Below are positions 33,666-46,800 of a DNA stretch of 64,000 bases, one piece after another (the stretch's first letter is position 1; every line of letters begins with the position of its first letter). The position numbers and the translations under genes are program-made. Source of the stretch: Moniliella sp. 'wahieum'. Taxonomy: Eukaryota > Basidiomycota > Moniliellomycetes > Moniliellales > Moniliellaceae. Under the pieces are notes generated by a model. That model was not told the DNA's origin. It worked only from the letters and a program-made list of their open reading frames with translations, and ran no database searches. The stretch is taken from positions 310,001-374,000 of the forward strand of contig RSEE01000005.1 in NCBI GenBank assembly GCA_003971905.1. Direction: 5' to 3'.

Positions 33666-34144
33666 TAAATAGTAAATAGTCCACCTAACTAGTAACTAAG
33701 CAACTGCTCGGTAACCGGTAGCCGATGAGCGGAGCGCGTGAGCGCGTGAGCTCGCACCGTGGTGGAGTTAGGCCTTAGGGTTAGAGGGTAGTACTTGGTG
33801 GCCTGCCGTGGGCGGCGGCCTATGGCGAGCTAGTGACATGCGGCATGCGACGCAGTGCCAGCAGGGTTGTTCAGGCGGGCCTGTCCTCACATGCTGCATG
33901 CTGCACCTCACAGCGTCGCACAGTGGAAGCATGTGGCAAGTAGGCCAGGCCAGGCAGGGCAGGCGCTGGCGCAGTAGGCTGCATGCGATGTCCATCCATG
34001 ATGCATGATCGATGATCAGTGACCCCTTGCATGCAGGGCAGGCGCCAGGCCGGCATCCAAAAACGGCAGCTCAGATTTCACCCATCATGCACCATGCATC
34101 ATGCATCACCGGTCACCCGTGCACCCTCCGCAGCTCCCCCCTGC

Positions 34145-34192
34145 CCCCAGCATGCCCCAGCATGCCCCAGCATGCCCCAGCACCGCCCAGCA
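34145..34192. repeat. 11-bp tandem repeat upstream of the zinc transporter
   Basis: CCCCAGCATGC is repeated four times with a final variant copy, ending about 70 bp before the start codon. A C-rich array so near the start may lie in the leader. Confidence 0.75.
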
Positions 34193-34263
34193 CAAAATCT
34201 TTCTCGTCCCCCTCCGCCGCCGCCACCACCCACCACCTCCCCACCTCCCCCCGCCGCCCCGCC

Positions 34264-35841
34264 ATGGGTCGCCAAGCGCGCCTGCTGGCGCTCCTCGCCA
34301 TCGACACCGCCTTCTTCTTCTCGAGATCATTGTCGGCTATGCCGTCGGCTCCCTCGCCCTCGTCGCCGACAGCTTTCACATGCTCAATGATGTCATTTCC
34401 CTCTTGGTGGCCCTCTGGGCTCTCCGCCTCAGCAACGGCGATGATGGCGATGGTGAAAGCGACCCCCGCTTCTCGTACGGCTGGCAACGTGCCGAAGTCC
34501 TCGGCGCACTCATCAATGGCGTCTTCCTTCTGGCCCTCTGCTTCTCCATCTTTATGGAGGCCATCGAACGCTTCTTTAATGTGCAAGAAGTCCAGAACCC
34601 GCGCCTGGTCATCTTTGTTGGTTCCCTAGGCCTCCTCTCCAACATTGTGGGCCTCTTCCTCTTCCACGACCATGGACACAGTCACGGAGGCCACTCACAC
34701 GGCCCTAAGGATGCCGCCATCGACAACGAAGAGGAGCATACCCATGCGCATGACCATCCTGTTGCTGCCAGTGTCAGTGGTCATGCCCACGCGGACGCCC
34801 CCACTGCTCCCCATCCCACGTCCACTCCCGACGAGGACGCTGCTCCGTCCCGTGGCCACGACCGTAATTCTAGCCTAAACAGTCTCTATGGCCACCCGGC
34901 CCAAACACGCGCCAACGTTGTCCAGACCGCCGCCGACTTGGGCTACCAGCGTCACGCGCATGCCCATGCCTCTTCTCACTCTCATGGCGGCATTGAGATT
35001 CAAGGGGGCGAGCGCGACACGTTGCCTGCCACTGCCGATGTCGAGGCTGTGCCGCACGACCATGCACACGCGGACGACGGTGCCTCGCACGGCCATAGCC
35101 ACGACCATGCGCACGGCCATGACGGGGCGATGAACATGCGTGGTGTGTTCCTGCACGTGATGGGGGATGCATTGGGCAATGTGGGTGTGATTGCGTCGGG
35201 TCTGTTCATTCTGCTATCGGACAAGTGGTGGCGCTTCTACACGGACCCTGCTATCTCCTTCCTCTTGACCATCATCATCTTCCACTCGGCCTTGCCACTG
35301 GTCAAATCGGCATCATTCATTTGCTCCAGGGTGTGCCAGCCGGGGTACGGCTGGACCTAGTCAAGCGTGCTCTGCTGCGGATTCCCGGTGTGATTGGGGT
35401 GCACGAACTGCACATTTGGCAGTTGAGCGAAAGCAAGTTGGTAGCTTCGGTGCACTTGCACGTCGATTGCTCCGCCGGGCAGATTGAGCGCTACCACCAG
35501 ATTGCGTCGAGTGTGAAGCAGGTGCTGCACCGCTGGGGCGTACACAGCAGTACGATCCAACCCGAGTTTGTGCCTGGTGTTGCGGCGGCGGCCGAGCTGG
35601 GTGGGATCGAAGTGGAGCCGGGCAAGACCGACCAGAATGGCCGGTTGATCACACCCCAGGGCGAACCGGTGGAGGAGGCGATTTACAAGAACGATATTGG
35701 TTGTTTGTTGGTGTGCAACCAGGGTGCCAATGCGTCGTGCAATGGCAGGGATGTTGCCCCTCCAAAGCCCCCTCCCCCAGCCACCCTTCCTCCTTTAGTG
35801 CTCCCTCGGACAGCCCGGCCCCAGAGAGCACCGACAACTAA
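34264..35841 (+). CDS. Zinc transporter of the CDF family (Zrc1/Cot1-like)
   Basis: A six-helix cation-diffusion-facilitator protein that moves Zn2+ (and often Co2+ or Cd2+) into the vacuole. The start at 34264 gives MGRQARLLALLAIDTAFFF. Helix 2 carries GSLALVADSFHMLNDVISL with the metal-site H-x-x-x-D, and helix 5 carries GVFLHVMGDALGNVGVIASG with the matching H-x-x-x-D. Between helices 4 and 5 lies a long His-rich loop (HDHGHSHGGHSHG, THAHDHP, HAHADDGASHGHSHDHAHGH), longer than in yeast Zrc1. The cytosolic domain has GVIGVHELHIWQLSESKLVA and HVDC. The stop I prefer, 35839-35841, closes a frame reading SAPSDSPAPESTDN. Frame changes lie near 34315, 35320 and 35750. Metal-controlled expression is likely from family knowledge but no Zap1-type site was identified. 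Confidence 0.92.
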
Positions 35842-36410
35842 GACCACTTGCCGACATGGGCCATCGTATCAGCCCGCCGTGCCATGGGCTCGGCCTGAGC
35901 GTTCTCATTTGTGCTGCAAGTGTACCCAATAATTTCGAATGAACAGGCAGAGTTGGCTTGAGGTCAAAAAATACTTGGACGGGGGTTTGGCGTGTTTTTG
36001 GCTTTGTTTTGTTTGTAGGTAGGGGGGGATGCTTCCGCCGTTCCGATCCGAGGTAAAACAGAAAAAAAAAAAGAACAAATGAATGTGCGTTTACACGTGG
36101 GTCGCCGGCGGGTGTGCCGGCGCGGCCGTCGGTGAGGCCTGAAGTGGAGCCGGGTGGGGCAGGGTGGGGCAGGGTGGGGCACATGAAATTTTGCGGGCGG
36201 GGTGGGCGGGTAGGAGCAGTGCAAGGCAGGGAAGGAAGCGGCAACGGGGTTGACTAGGATTAATGACTGGACGGTGAATATTTGAATAGAGAATCGAGAC
36301 GTTGAAAGCGGACAGAGCGGGGAGCAGACAGTGGAGCGCAGGGCACCGAATGTAAGGAAGGTGTCGGCTATTTGGAAAGACTGGAGATGGGACGGGATCA
36401 GGGACGGCAG

Positions 36411-36547
36411 CTAGTTTTTAGGCCAATAATTCAAGACCTTCCCAAGGGCCGTTTCAACGTTTTCTTCCGAAGTTGTGATCGCATCATTGATGTCAATCTA
36501 AACGCTAGAATGCTAAACGTGACTAGACCAAGGGACGAGTAGCTTAC
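36411..36547 (-). pseudogene. Orphan terminal exon with intron-like upstream border
   Basis: On the minus strand, a 50-bp segment bounded by GTAAGC and TTTAG (36498-36547) precedes 28 codons and a stop (36411-36497). The codons read IDINDAITTSEENVETALGK then VLNYWPKN, an amphipathic, plausible protein end. Upstream of the donor the frame stays open for about 40 codons but looks less protein-like. I cannot name a family. Confidence 0.28.
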
Positions 36548-36711
36548 AGAGACCAATGCGCTGCTCAATTGAGGGTTAATTAGTAAGGGGGCATATGCAT
36601 GTGGGTGGGCGCATGGACAAGGAGACTGCTGCCGATGCGGAGTGCGGAGAAAAATAGCGATGGTCTTTCAACTGTTCAACTGTTTAACGTTTGGCTTCCA
36701 AATTCCAGGCC

Positions 36712-37134
36712 CGATCGATGATGGATGATGGATGATCTCCTGCGCCAGTGTGACATGGGATTGCATGCGACACGTGACATATGATTGCGAGCGCGGGCAT
36801 ATCGGACATGCGACAGGGCCACCGCCTGTCCACGCTGCTCCATGCGGCGCCGGAGCGGGGTGACCGGTGAGGAGCGGGGGGGAGGGGCGAGGTGGATGGC
36901 AGGGCAAACGGCCATGGCCATCGGCGCTCCCTACGCACATCGGCGGCGACGGAAGGGGGAGGGGAGGGGAGGGGAGGGCTGGGGCAGCAGGCAGGCGTGC
37001 CGACACGTGGGCGTGATGGGCGCGGAGACCAACCACACCAACACCAGCGCACAGCCCAAATTAACAAGGCGCATATATGCCGCTTGTTCCGCCAGCTGAT
37101 CGTTGATCGTCGGTTGATCGGTTGATCGATCATC
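36712..37134. repeat. GATGATG and TTGATCG motif clusters upstream of PRMT5
   Basis: GATCGATGATGGATGATGG at 36715 and CTGATCGTTGATCGTCGGTT at 37096 bracket GC-rich DNA. The second cluster ends about 145 bp before the PRMT5 start. Confidence 0.6.
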
Positions 37135-37277
37135 CTGCCTCGACGCCCGCCGTGTGGCTTGGCTCTTCCGGCGGCTTGGGCACTGGGCTTGGCTAAGCTA
37201 AGCGTTCAGCCACGCTCCTCGCCACCGCCACCGCCACCGGCCACCCGCCACCCCCCCCCCTCTGCCGCCTCGTCCCC

Positions 37278-40012
37278 ATGGCCGACGCGTGTGTCCTACC
37301 GGTGGGTGTCTATGTCCCCGGTGCCTCGCTCGCCAGCACCCAGGTGCGCCGCCCCCACCCCGTCCAGCGCCGGTCGGGCGGTGCGCGCCTCGGCTTGCTC
37401 GAAACGCTCGACGAGGTCTCCCACAGCAACGCCCTTCATCTCCAGGCCACTCCTCCTGACAACCCACACGCCCACCTCCCCCGGCACGAGCCCTCGCTTC
37501 TGCCCGCTGAGGGCTACTCCTTTGTCGCTACTGACCTCACCACTCCCAGTGGCGGCAGCGCTGGGAACGCATGTGCATCGAGGCGGGCGACCCCGGCTCC
37601 ATCGGCATGGTTCTCAGCTCGTCCCGTCTTAACTTGGCAGCTGGAGCCACGCCGGGGCAAGATACCAGTCCAGCCTCCTTTGTGCGCCAAGCCGAGCTTT
37701 GGCGCGCCAATCCTGCGTTCCAGAGGGACGAAGTCAACCTCACCACTTCTGAGGCAGCCCCGGTGTGACACACTACTCCTTAGCCCATGGATCGAACTTG
37801 ATGCGGCAGACGAAGGTTTACGTCTCGACGCCGAGTTGGCGCTGATGCAGGAAGTCGCCTACGCTGCCCACCTCAACGCCTCCGCCGTGGCACTTCCGCT
37901 CCGTCGAGTGACCCAGAACGAAGAAAGTTTCTTCCCTTCTATGCTCGGACCGTAGCAGCTTGCTTTAAACCTGTCTCAGTGGCAGCACCACCCCTCCCGC
38001 TGGAGCGACCATGTCCCTTCTCATTTCGCTCCCCATTACCAGCCCCCACGAACTGGCGCGCAAACTGGCCAAGGAGCCATTGCCAGCGTCCGCAAAGTCC
38101 GCTGCCGTGCTCAGACGCGTGGATGACGACTGGGCCTGGGAAACCTGGAGCACAATCCAAGATGTGTGTCGGCACAACCCGAGGGTCAAGGTCATGCTTG
38201 ACCTGCGCTCCCCACTGCCTGTCCAACGCCGTGTCTTGGGCCGGTGGGCATCGGAACCCGTAGCGGGTATCTCGATCCCCGCTTCCTCGTTTATGAGCAA
38301 TGCCAAGGGCTTCCCTGTGCTCAGCAAGGCGGCCCAGGCGCTGGTCCGCTCCCTCCTCCCCCAAAAGCCTAGCATCCTCCTCTCTGAGACGCATACCCCC
38401 CCCCAGAGCATACCCGCGGAGGCAGCGACGCCTACCTAACTACATTAAGCATTTTGTCCGCACCACCACCGCCTCCTTGGCTAACGAACTCACTGCGTTG
38501 ACACTCACTGATACCGATCCCCTCCAAGTCCCACGACAGCCCTTGATGGATAACTTTGCCTCCAACACTTACGCCGAACGAGAACAGGATGAAGTCAAGT
38601 ACAAGCTGTACGAAGACGCGCTTGCGGCTGCGTTACGGGACCGAGCTGCCGCGGGACGTGCCAAGGAAGTGGTCCGGATCTGGGTCTGTGGCGCAGGAAG
38701 AGGGCCGTTGGTCGCCCGATGTCTGGCCGCTTCCTGGCGTAGCCGCGTCCACGTACATGTGACCGCCGTAGAAAGGAACCCTCACGCGATCGTGGTGTTG
38801 CAGGACCGGCAGGCGAAGGAGTGGGGGGTCGAGCGGGTCTCGATCCTGAGCGGCGACGTGCGCTTCTTACCCCCACTTTTGGACGAAACGGACAAGGCTG
38901 ACATGGTCGTTTCTGAGCTGCTTGGATCGTTTGGCGACAATGAGCTGGGACCCGAATGTCTGGATGGGGCCAAACGGTTCCTTAAAGGTACGTTGACAAG
39001 CATGGTTTGGCCCGTTAACCAGGGCTGTGGTTAACGTTTGCGCGATGCCCCCTTTTCTTTTCTCTTCAGTTGGCGGTATCTTCATTCCTTCGTTCATAGG
39101 CAACTACTTAACCCCCATCTCCTCTCCCCACCTCTATCCCAAGACCAAGAATACCAAAGCGACACCGCTTCTGTCGGAGGAACAAAAGCGCGGTGCACTC
39201 GAAACCCCCTATACCGTCTTAGTCAAGTATGCTGGCTACCCCGCCGCCTTGGGGGGCGGGGGATGGGCGCCCATCCAGCCAGGATGGGAATTTCACTTTG
39301 GAGCAGCCACGTCGTTTGCGCCGCTGGATGACGCCTCGGGGCTGCCATTGAACAATTCGGCCAATGTACGCACTGTTGCGCTCACGTTTTACCTCCCGCT
39401 TCCGTCGGTGGTGCATGGGCTGATGGGTTACTTGGAAGCCCGCCTGTATGGTGACATTGTTCTCAGTAATCCCGATGCTGGGCAGAGCTCAGAAGGACTC
39501 TCCTCTTTTCCCCGCTGTTCTTCCCGTTCTCTGCCCCGCTGTACACTCCACCCGGCTGCGAACTGGCCATCCACATGTGGCGAATGACGACGGAGCGGAG
39601 GGTGTGGTACGAGTGGTACGCAGAAGCTTTCCTTGCGCTTCCTATGGTGCAGGGGGCTGCCTCCCCCTCTGGTCGGACAAGTACAGGACTCGACTCGCCC
39701 TACGCGCCACCGGGCTACGCCTCGCCCATCTTGGCCGATGGCACCCATCCCTCTTCCGCGGGAGGAGAACGTAGCTCGAGCGCATTCCAAAATGCCCCGG
39801 CTACCCCGGCCTTGCTTGCGACGCAGCAACTCGATACGGCCACGCCACGGCGGGATCGCCCTTGGGCGTCTCCTCGCCCGTGTGCCCTCGTCCATGGGGT
39901 GGTGATGAGTCCACGGCCAAGTGGGGCGAGCACCTTGAATGGTGCCGGTGGCGCCCTGCTCGGCCCCAGCCACAGCCGCAGCCTCAGTCACAGCCACAGT
40001 TTGCTGGACTGA
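37278..40012 (+). CDS. Type II protein arginine methyltransferase PRMT5 (Skb1/Hsl7)
   Basis: The enzyme makes symmetric dimethylarginine from S-adenosylmethionine on histones and splicing proteins, and in fungi also tunes the G2/M switch through Wee1-type kinases. The start at 37278 gives MADACVLPVGVYVPGASLAS, the TIM-barrel domain. The Rossmann part begins LQVPRQPLMDNFASNTYAER and DEVKYKLYEDAL, followed by motif I VWVCGAGRGPLVA-like (G-A-G-R-G-P-L) and the double-E block DMVVSELLGSFGDNELGPEC. An 82-nt intron at 38988-39069 (GTACGT to TTCAG) separates this from GGIFIPSFIGNYLTPISSPH. The C-terminal beta barrel contains ELAIHMWRMTTERRVWYEWY. The last 90 residues, Ser/Pro-rich, exceed the family length. 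Frame changes lie near 37560, 37770, 38400 and 39480. Confidence 0.9.
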
Positions 40013-41231
40013 CACGGGTCAAAACCAACATGACCGCCTTGATGAACCCGGGGGACGAAGCTCGTGGATGAGCTTGTAACATGCAACCTCCGAGCGTGCG
40101 CCACTCCAGAGTGCCACTCCCCTAGTTTGGAGGTGGAGGAGGGGGGGTGATGGCATGCGGTGGTGACGAAAGCTATGATACACTTATGATGTGCAAGGGC
40201 GCACGGTGGGGGGGGAGCGATACATCTCGACTTTTCCGGCTGTGGTTCAATACTCTGATGTGTGCATGTGTATGATTTGTTCGGATTCCCTCTGCTTTTT
40301 TGACGAAGTCGGTTGCGCCAACGGGCAACGATCAAGGTTGAGTTCAAGGTTGATCTTCGTCTTCGTATTTTGTTGATCGAGGGCTTGGCACCCTTACTCT
40401 ATATTCCCCCAAGGCTGCCCTCCCACGTGGCTGGCCGACAGGGGCTGCGCGCCCGGACGGATGGGTCAATCAAGCAGACGTTTGCTGCACCCTCTCTCCC
40501 TTCCCTTTCCCGTACGATACTCAAGCAGCATGACCCCCCCCCCCCCATGGCTCTCGCCAACGTGCGATATCCAATTTATCCGCTCTTCCTCCTCCTCCTC
40601 TGCCCCTCTCCCTATAAGCGCTCACACTTTCGTTCCCTTCTTATTCATTATCGTTTTCTGTGGCTCCCGCCTCCCATTCCACGCACAGCACACGTTCTCC
40701 CCCCCCCTTTTTCCGCTCCACGCTACCTCAGTTTGCCCCGTTGGTGGTCCTGCAAGCTACAACCATGCCGCCATCATCCAGGGAGTGAGTTGCGGGCGTC
40801 GGATTGCGCATATGTGTATAGGTAGGACTACCTTAATCTTTTGGAATCACCACCACCACCACCACAAGGCAACTCACGGTGAGCTGGGAGCTGAGTGGTG
40901 AATGATGAACATAAGCGGTAGCTTCTTCTTAGCTTTCCCGTCTGACATGGGCTGTAGCAGACTGTATGTAGGTACTCGTAAAAACCTGCTGTAGAATCAG
41001 CTCGACTGGTTGCCGGCGGTGTAGGTCATGTGACCATCACAGGTCATGGGCCGGTCATGATGCATGATTCGTGATCACCGGATGTCTGGTGACCGGTGAC
41101 CTCACCATGGCCATGCGGAATTGAGGGGTTCCGCTGCTTTAATTTTTTGTTTTTGGCGGCTGGCTGGCTTGGGCCCATAGGTGACTGCCCTCTTTCGTCC
41201 TACTTGGCCCATCCGTGTCGACATCAATCCA
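40013..41231. other. Intergenic; no gene seen
   Basis: Contains C/T-rich stretches (about 40500-40720), a CAC trinucleotide run near 40850, and CATGATGCATGATTC and CCGGTGACC words near 41050-41100. The frames are low-complexity shadows. Confidence 0.5.
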
Positions 41232-43872
41232 ATGGGCAAGAAGGGCTTTGCCGGCAACAAGGAGCGCAAGCGTGGCCGCAAAAAGTCCAAGGTCGCCGCT
41301 GAATCCCAAGTGGAGGCCGGCGGGGGCAGCGGGTGGGGAGGGTGCCCACGCCCAGCATACCGCCGGTGTCGATGGGCAGCCGTCATGGATTGCTGCGGGC
41401 GCGCCAGCCGACGAGGTCGACCCAACGGCACCCTTTGGCTTTGTCGATTCCGACGTCAAGACGTACTTTAAGGACCTCTTTGGCCAGCTCAAGGCTGCCG
41501 AGGCCACTGTCGCATTGGTGAAGAGGAACCGACGAACATGACAGGACTCGGAGCATGCGCTGCTCATGCAAGCCGCCTTGCGCGAAGCCGATGGGCGCGT
41601 TCTTACCCTTGCCACCGATCCAGACACGCGTTTGTGATGGAGTACCTTATTGCCCATCTTAAAGCAAGCCCATCCGTATTCTCATGGACCGCATGAGTGG
41701 CTCTTCACATTGGCCCAACACCGCTTCGGATCGCACGTGTTGCAGTCCACCCTGGCTGCTCTGCAGCCCTTGGTGTCGGAGGAAGTCAGGATGGGCGGCA
41801 AGGCCAAAGGGTCAAGCGACACGGATCTTGGCCACCTCCGCTCCCCCATCAAGCTTCTTCTTGACGCAGTGGACGAACTTCAGCCCCATTTGGTGCCCTG
41901 GTTCAAGACTCGTTTGGCACTCACGTCTTCCGCGTTCTCCTGTTTTTGCTTTCCGGCCGGGCTGTCGAAGAGGAGGAGACGAACAAGAACAGTGCCATCC
42001 GCTCTCGGCCCGGTCTAAGCGCAGCTCCAAGTACCGTGCCAAGGAGATCACCTCGGCCTCCGCTCCCGGCCAGGCTGAAGGCGGGACAGCGCAGGAGGCG
42101 GTGCAAATCCCCACCTCGTTCGAAACTGTTTTGGAGCAAGTTCGGGCGAATGTGTTGTCAGAGATGGGGATGAACGAGGTGCGTGCGATTGCAGTTTCCC
42201 CCGTTGCCGCCCCGGTTCTTGCCATCTTCCTCGACTGTGAGGCCCGCTCTCCCGATCCAAACACGCGGCCCGAGGCGCCCAACTCGCTCCACGATTTGCT
42301 CCTCGACGGATGGCGAGTTTTGTGCGTACCCATCCTTCTCCTAGTCCTGATGAGGTGCCGGAAAAAACCGACTTTACCGAGTCGATGCTTCGCGATACGG
42401 TGGGCTCCCTCACTCTTCAAGCGGCGTTGTTCACGGCTTCCCCTCAAGTGCTCTTCCTCTTCTACCACATCTACTTTTCGGGTCGCTTGATCAAGTTGGC
42501 CACCCATCCTGTGGCCAACTTTGTTACCTCCACCTTGGTCCGTCGATTAGGCTGGATCATCGCTCAGGCGCGCGAGAAGTTGGTGGGCGTAACCGTCGAA
42601 GACGGGAGCACAGCCACCGGCTTGCTCCACTCGGTCTCCAGGAGATCACAGCAGCGGGCAACAAGGTAGTCAAAGAAAAGAAGACCAGTCTGTTGTCTGC
42701 TGTGTTGGAAGCTGGTTCCATTGCCGATGCCGATGGTTCGACCCAATGCAAGAGGCGGTCGTGGACGCACTGTGTGCCAGCTTTTGGCTATCGGTAACTG
42801 CGTCTGCGCCTCAGGAGGGGCAGACAGAGACGGCGACGGCCGAGGCAGAAAAGAGCGAGAAGCGCTGCTGGTGATCTTGTCGCTTCAAACGCGCAAAGAC
42901 TGGTTAAAGACCCAGTCGAAGAAGAGGACTTCGGCCCAGTCCAAGACCAAGGGCAACAAGAAAGACGCATTTAGCCAGGCTGTCGCCGACGAGACCGACA
43001 GTGACGAGAGCGATGACGAAGAGGAACTTTCGCGTCAACCGGAACATTCGGTTCCTGAAGCAGACGACATTCAAGCCGATACCCAAGGCAGTCTGACTTC
43101 AATCGATGGCCAAGCTCTCTTCCCCCGCCAACAGCGTTCTACACCGAAGGTCCGTCGTTTTCTGCTTTTCGTGTTCCAGATGTGTATACTGACTTTGGGC
43201 TATGTATCGATACAGCTTGGAACGCCAGACGCCAGCCACGGTTCTGGGTCTATGCAAATCGCCGACCGCGGTCCATGTGTGCTGGCCTGCTCTCAAGCAG
43301 TAACCACCTTTGTGCAAAAAAAGAAACTGTATGAGCTGCTTTTGCCGCATCTTGCTGCGCTCGCCGACGACCGATGGGGCAGTCGGGTAGCCGACGCGAT
43401 CTGGGACGTGGCCGATGTCTTTGTCCGTTCCAAGATGGTACGGCAAGCCCAAACCCAAGAGAGGCATCTTGCATCCCAGTACGGCCGTTTCCTCCTCAAA
43501 AAGCTCAACCCGGCATGTTCCGTAAGAACCAAGAGCGTTGGCGGGAATGGGCCAAGCAGTTTGTTCTCCCACCCTTCCCTCGCTGCGCGAGGAGACGATG
43601 GCGTCGCTCCGAGCCGCTGCCAAGCGGGTACCTGCTTTGTCTTCCTCCACCGCCTCGACCAAGTCAGAGCCACCGAGCACCAAGCCGAGCAAACGCAAAC
43701 GCGAAGACAAGTCCGTTTCGTCACATAGCAAAAAGAGCAAAAAGACGGAAAGGTCAAGGCCAGGGCCCATGACAAACCCCGCAAGGCAGCCAAACACGGT
43801 GGTGTGGACGCTGAATTGGACGCTATTTTGCTGAAGCAGACTGAGCCCCCACTCATCCCCGCCCGTCTATGA
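41232..43872 (+). CDS. Nucleolar protein Nop9 (Pumilio-repeat 18S rRNA factor)
   Basis: Nop9 binds the 20S pre-rRNA through curved Pumilio repeats and controls when Nob1 cuts to give mature 18S rRNA in 40S assembly. The start at 41232 gives MGKKGFAGNKERKRGRKKSK, a basic nucleolar signal. Then APFGFVDSDVKTYFKDLFGQ, which matches the P-x-F-G-x-V-D-x-D-V-K-x-Y-F family opening, and ALLMQAALREADGRVLTLAT. Pumilio-type repeats appear as LFTLAQHRFGSHVLQSTLAA-like, PSPDEVPEKTDFTESMLRDT and LLPHLAALADDRWGSRVADA followed by IWDVADVF. A Lys-rich tail and the frame ending EPPLIPARL set the stop at 43870-43872. A probable intron falls near 43150-43250. There are many frame changes, so the repeat count is uncertain. 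Confidence 0.8.
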
Positions 43873-46800
43873 GCAATGTTTGGCCATGATTCCATCTTGT
43901 TCCCTTTACTATGTACTGCCCCATCAGTTATGGAGAACTATGGAAGTAGAGTTCAAAATGTGTATAGAACAGCGGAGACGGGATGTCGTTATATAGCGCT
44001 AAAAGTAGGGGGGGGAGTTCTCTGTTTGCTGGCCAAGGCCGCAGTCCTTCAAACCCATCAAATGCAAGACTTCCTACTGATGTTCACTGCCCCACGCCCC
44101 GCTGCCAGCCAATTTGGTACTAGAAGGATTCCTGGGTGGGGGGGATAGCACCTGACGGTATGATGGGCGGGCCGATAGTGCATTACACTGGACATGCTCA
44201 CACGCTACTCTCTCTTTCCTTCCAGGGCAAGTCCGTCGGAGGCAATCGGCCTATATACGTTGTGGTTGGCAACTGACCATAAACGTTCAACCCGCAAACC
44301 TCTACCGAGCCCTCTTGACACATCCATCAGTCAGACCAACCAGGCCTCGTATAACTGTGCCAGTGGCAGCTTCTTGACCCTCCGCTCTCACGCCAAAAGC
44401 ACAATGGCAAACTGAGCCAGGACCGTGGCATTTTCCACCACATACTGTCCATATGCACCTGAAGCCGCAAAGGAGGTGCCCTTAACGATTCTGCTGCGTA
44501 CCACATATCTGCCCAGCGGATCGAGCGCGTCGGAGCAGTCGTCCACCGATTTTGGTTAGCAATCCAGATGTGGACTTCAACCATGTCCTCCATCGTGCCG
44601 CGAGAGAGACGCTCTTGTTGGGGAGAGAGGTTAGTGGCCGTACATGTGCATGTGGTTTGGCAAGGTGTGAGTGCGAACACAGCCCCAAGAGTACCTCTCT
44701 CCAAATGGGATGGTTGAAGATGATCTGGTGTACAGGGGGGCTGGGCGTTTTGAACTTCGGGCACCTGTACCATTTACTGTGCTTTATGCACCACAATAGT
44801 ACCAAAACTTGACTCCGCTAGCACAATGCGTTGAGATCAAAACGGGGTCTCCGTATTGTGCTAATGCCCCTCCACCATTGGTAATTCCAGCGCCCGTTCT
44901 GTCCACACAAATGTCTGATGGTCTGTTGCGAAGGGGGATTAAAAGCGCTTGAGTCCGGGAGACCAAAGGCCTCACTAAGACGCCAAGCTTCAAGCTGCGT
45001 GAGCTTCAGGTGAAGCCTGAGGCTCAGGCCTCATGCGTAGGATGGTCGGTTGGAGAGAACGGACCTGAGAAGTGCACAAAGTATGATGGGCGTCTGCACT
45101 CCTTGGCATAGTCCACTGGCCAACAATGCGAATGGCCACTGCCCCTGTCACTTTGTTCTCCAAACTCCCTTCCGATTAGATCCCCACACGTACAATTCTT
45201 GATCGCCAATGGCTCTGGCTGTTACCAGACTCCGCAGGCTGTGGCTTGGATAGGACACTACGATATAGTGACTGTATCATGCGACGACCGAGGCCACAAA
45301 TTACTTTTGGATCTTTATTAATCAGATTCATGGTATTCATTCTTGTCTAATCGCAACGTACCACAACGGCCTTCTTCTCTAACCACATTGGCCCTACACA
45401 ATCTCCCCGGCGGGGTCCACCAGATTGATTCAGCGAGAGATGGGCTGAGGATGGACATATTGTGACGCGTGACAGCCGGATGGCTCTGGTATCCGTCAAA
45501 TCGTCACAGGGCTCTGCAAACGACACCTGCAAAAATGATGGGACTGAGGGGGTGGCGGACGTGTCGGCCTGATCCACTCAACGTACTCAGCAGCTCCACA
45601 TTTTCTTTCGAGACATCGCTCCGTTAGCCCGCGAAATTTGCAAAAGGGCATGTTCAACGTTCAACGTCCATGCATCGTGCAGGGCCACCGCCCATCGGCC
45701 TGCCAACGTAGTCCGCGCCGCCCATGAGCTGGTTGATGATCAACCACTTAGCTTTAATGGGACGGAAGAATTCCTGCTCACGACTCGCTTCAATCGGTTT
45801 TGCTGCTCACCGCGGTACTTATCCACCCATGCATCCACACACTGAGGAAACAAAAGATGGGGGTCAGAAGCTGGGAGGGCGGTCTCCGCGGCACAACCAC
45901 TGGCACCTGGTGCCCGCAATGGCGCTTTAACATGGAGTGTTCCAACGTGCAGGTGGTGGGGTGGTGGGTCAGGAAAGTCCAGGGACAGGCGGGATGGACG
46001 CCATCCTGACCCCCGGCACCTCAAGTGGGGGGGAACTCCGTATTTGGTCAGAGTCCTGCACTCAGCGCACTCAGCGTACTCAGCGTACTCAGCGCCTTAG
46101 CGCTCTCAGCCCCCTGAACTCCGCCCTGCCAAGTCCGCTCCCATCTCAGACCTCATCGGCCTCATCTTGTTCTCCTCCCTTGATGCGTTTTGGCGCACAG
46201 GCCGGTTTGCTACCCGGCCCACGGTCGTTCCCACCAGCAGGAGCCATGTGCTACTGCACTGGGACCCAGTCCGAACACATTGCGCAGTGCGCATCGGCCC
46301 AGCCGCCCGGCTTACCCAGTCCCACAGTCGATCGACCGTCGCGCCGCGGTCGGCTGGGCGCGCCGCCTGGAAGCTCCGCCTGGCCCATGCGCATAGCGCA
46401 GTGCGACGCAACCTGACTCAACCTGCACACACCAGCGCTGCTCACCACGGCGGTGCGTGGGGCGCGGCTGATCCGATGGGCTGGCTGCCTTGGGGAGAGT
46501 GGCGGGTGGGGCTGGAGGACGCAAAAAGAGCGCTGAGGCTGAGAGCCTAGAGTACCCGCACCCCGCCGCTCGTCTTGGCGGAAACAATGGGCGGCGGAAG
46601 TCCGGGTCGGTGCAGATCAGCGATCGTATTGTTCAGCATCAGCGCATCAGCGCCCGCCGGCGCCCCCAGCACTCGTGGCCCGGCGCAGCCCAGCACAACA
46701 ATATACCAGCGCTGGTCGGCCGATGGCGCTACACTGCGCCCGCGAGGAGGACCCCCATTCGATGGGCGCTTACTGACTACCCCCCTACACGGGACATCGG

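Noticed and set aside
34100-34320. Repeat array upstream of the zinc transporter read as coding, with several open frames
   Set aside because: The frames are products of the CCCCAGCATGC array; the real start at 34264 follows it.
44327-44812. Opposed frames between NOP9 and the secreted-protein gene
   Set aside because: Both strands are open and neither resembles a protein family; the Cys/His clusters do not form a known motif.
45937-46600. Overlapping long frames on both strands in GC-rich DNA
   Set aside because: Several frames are open at once and all are Arg/Ser/Pro-rich, the pattern of chance frames in GC-rich DNA.
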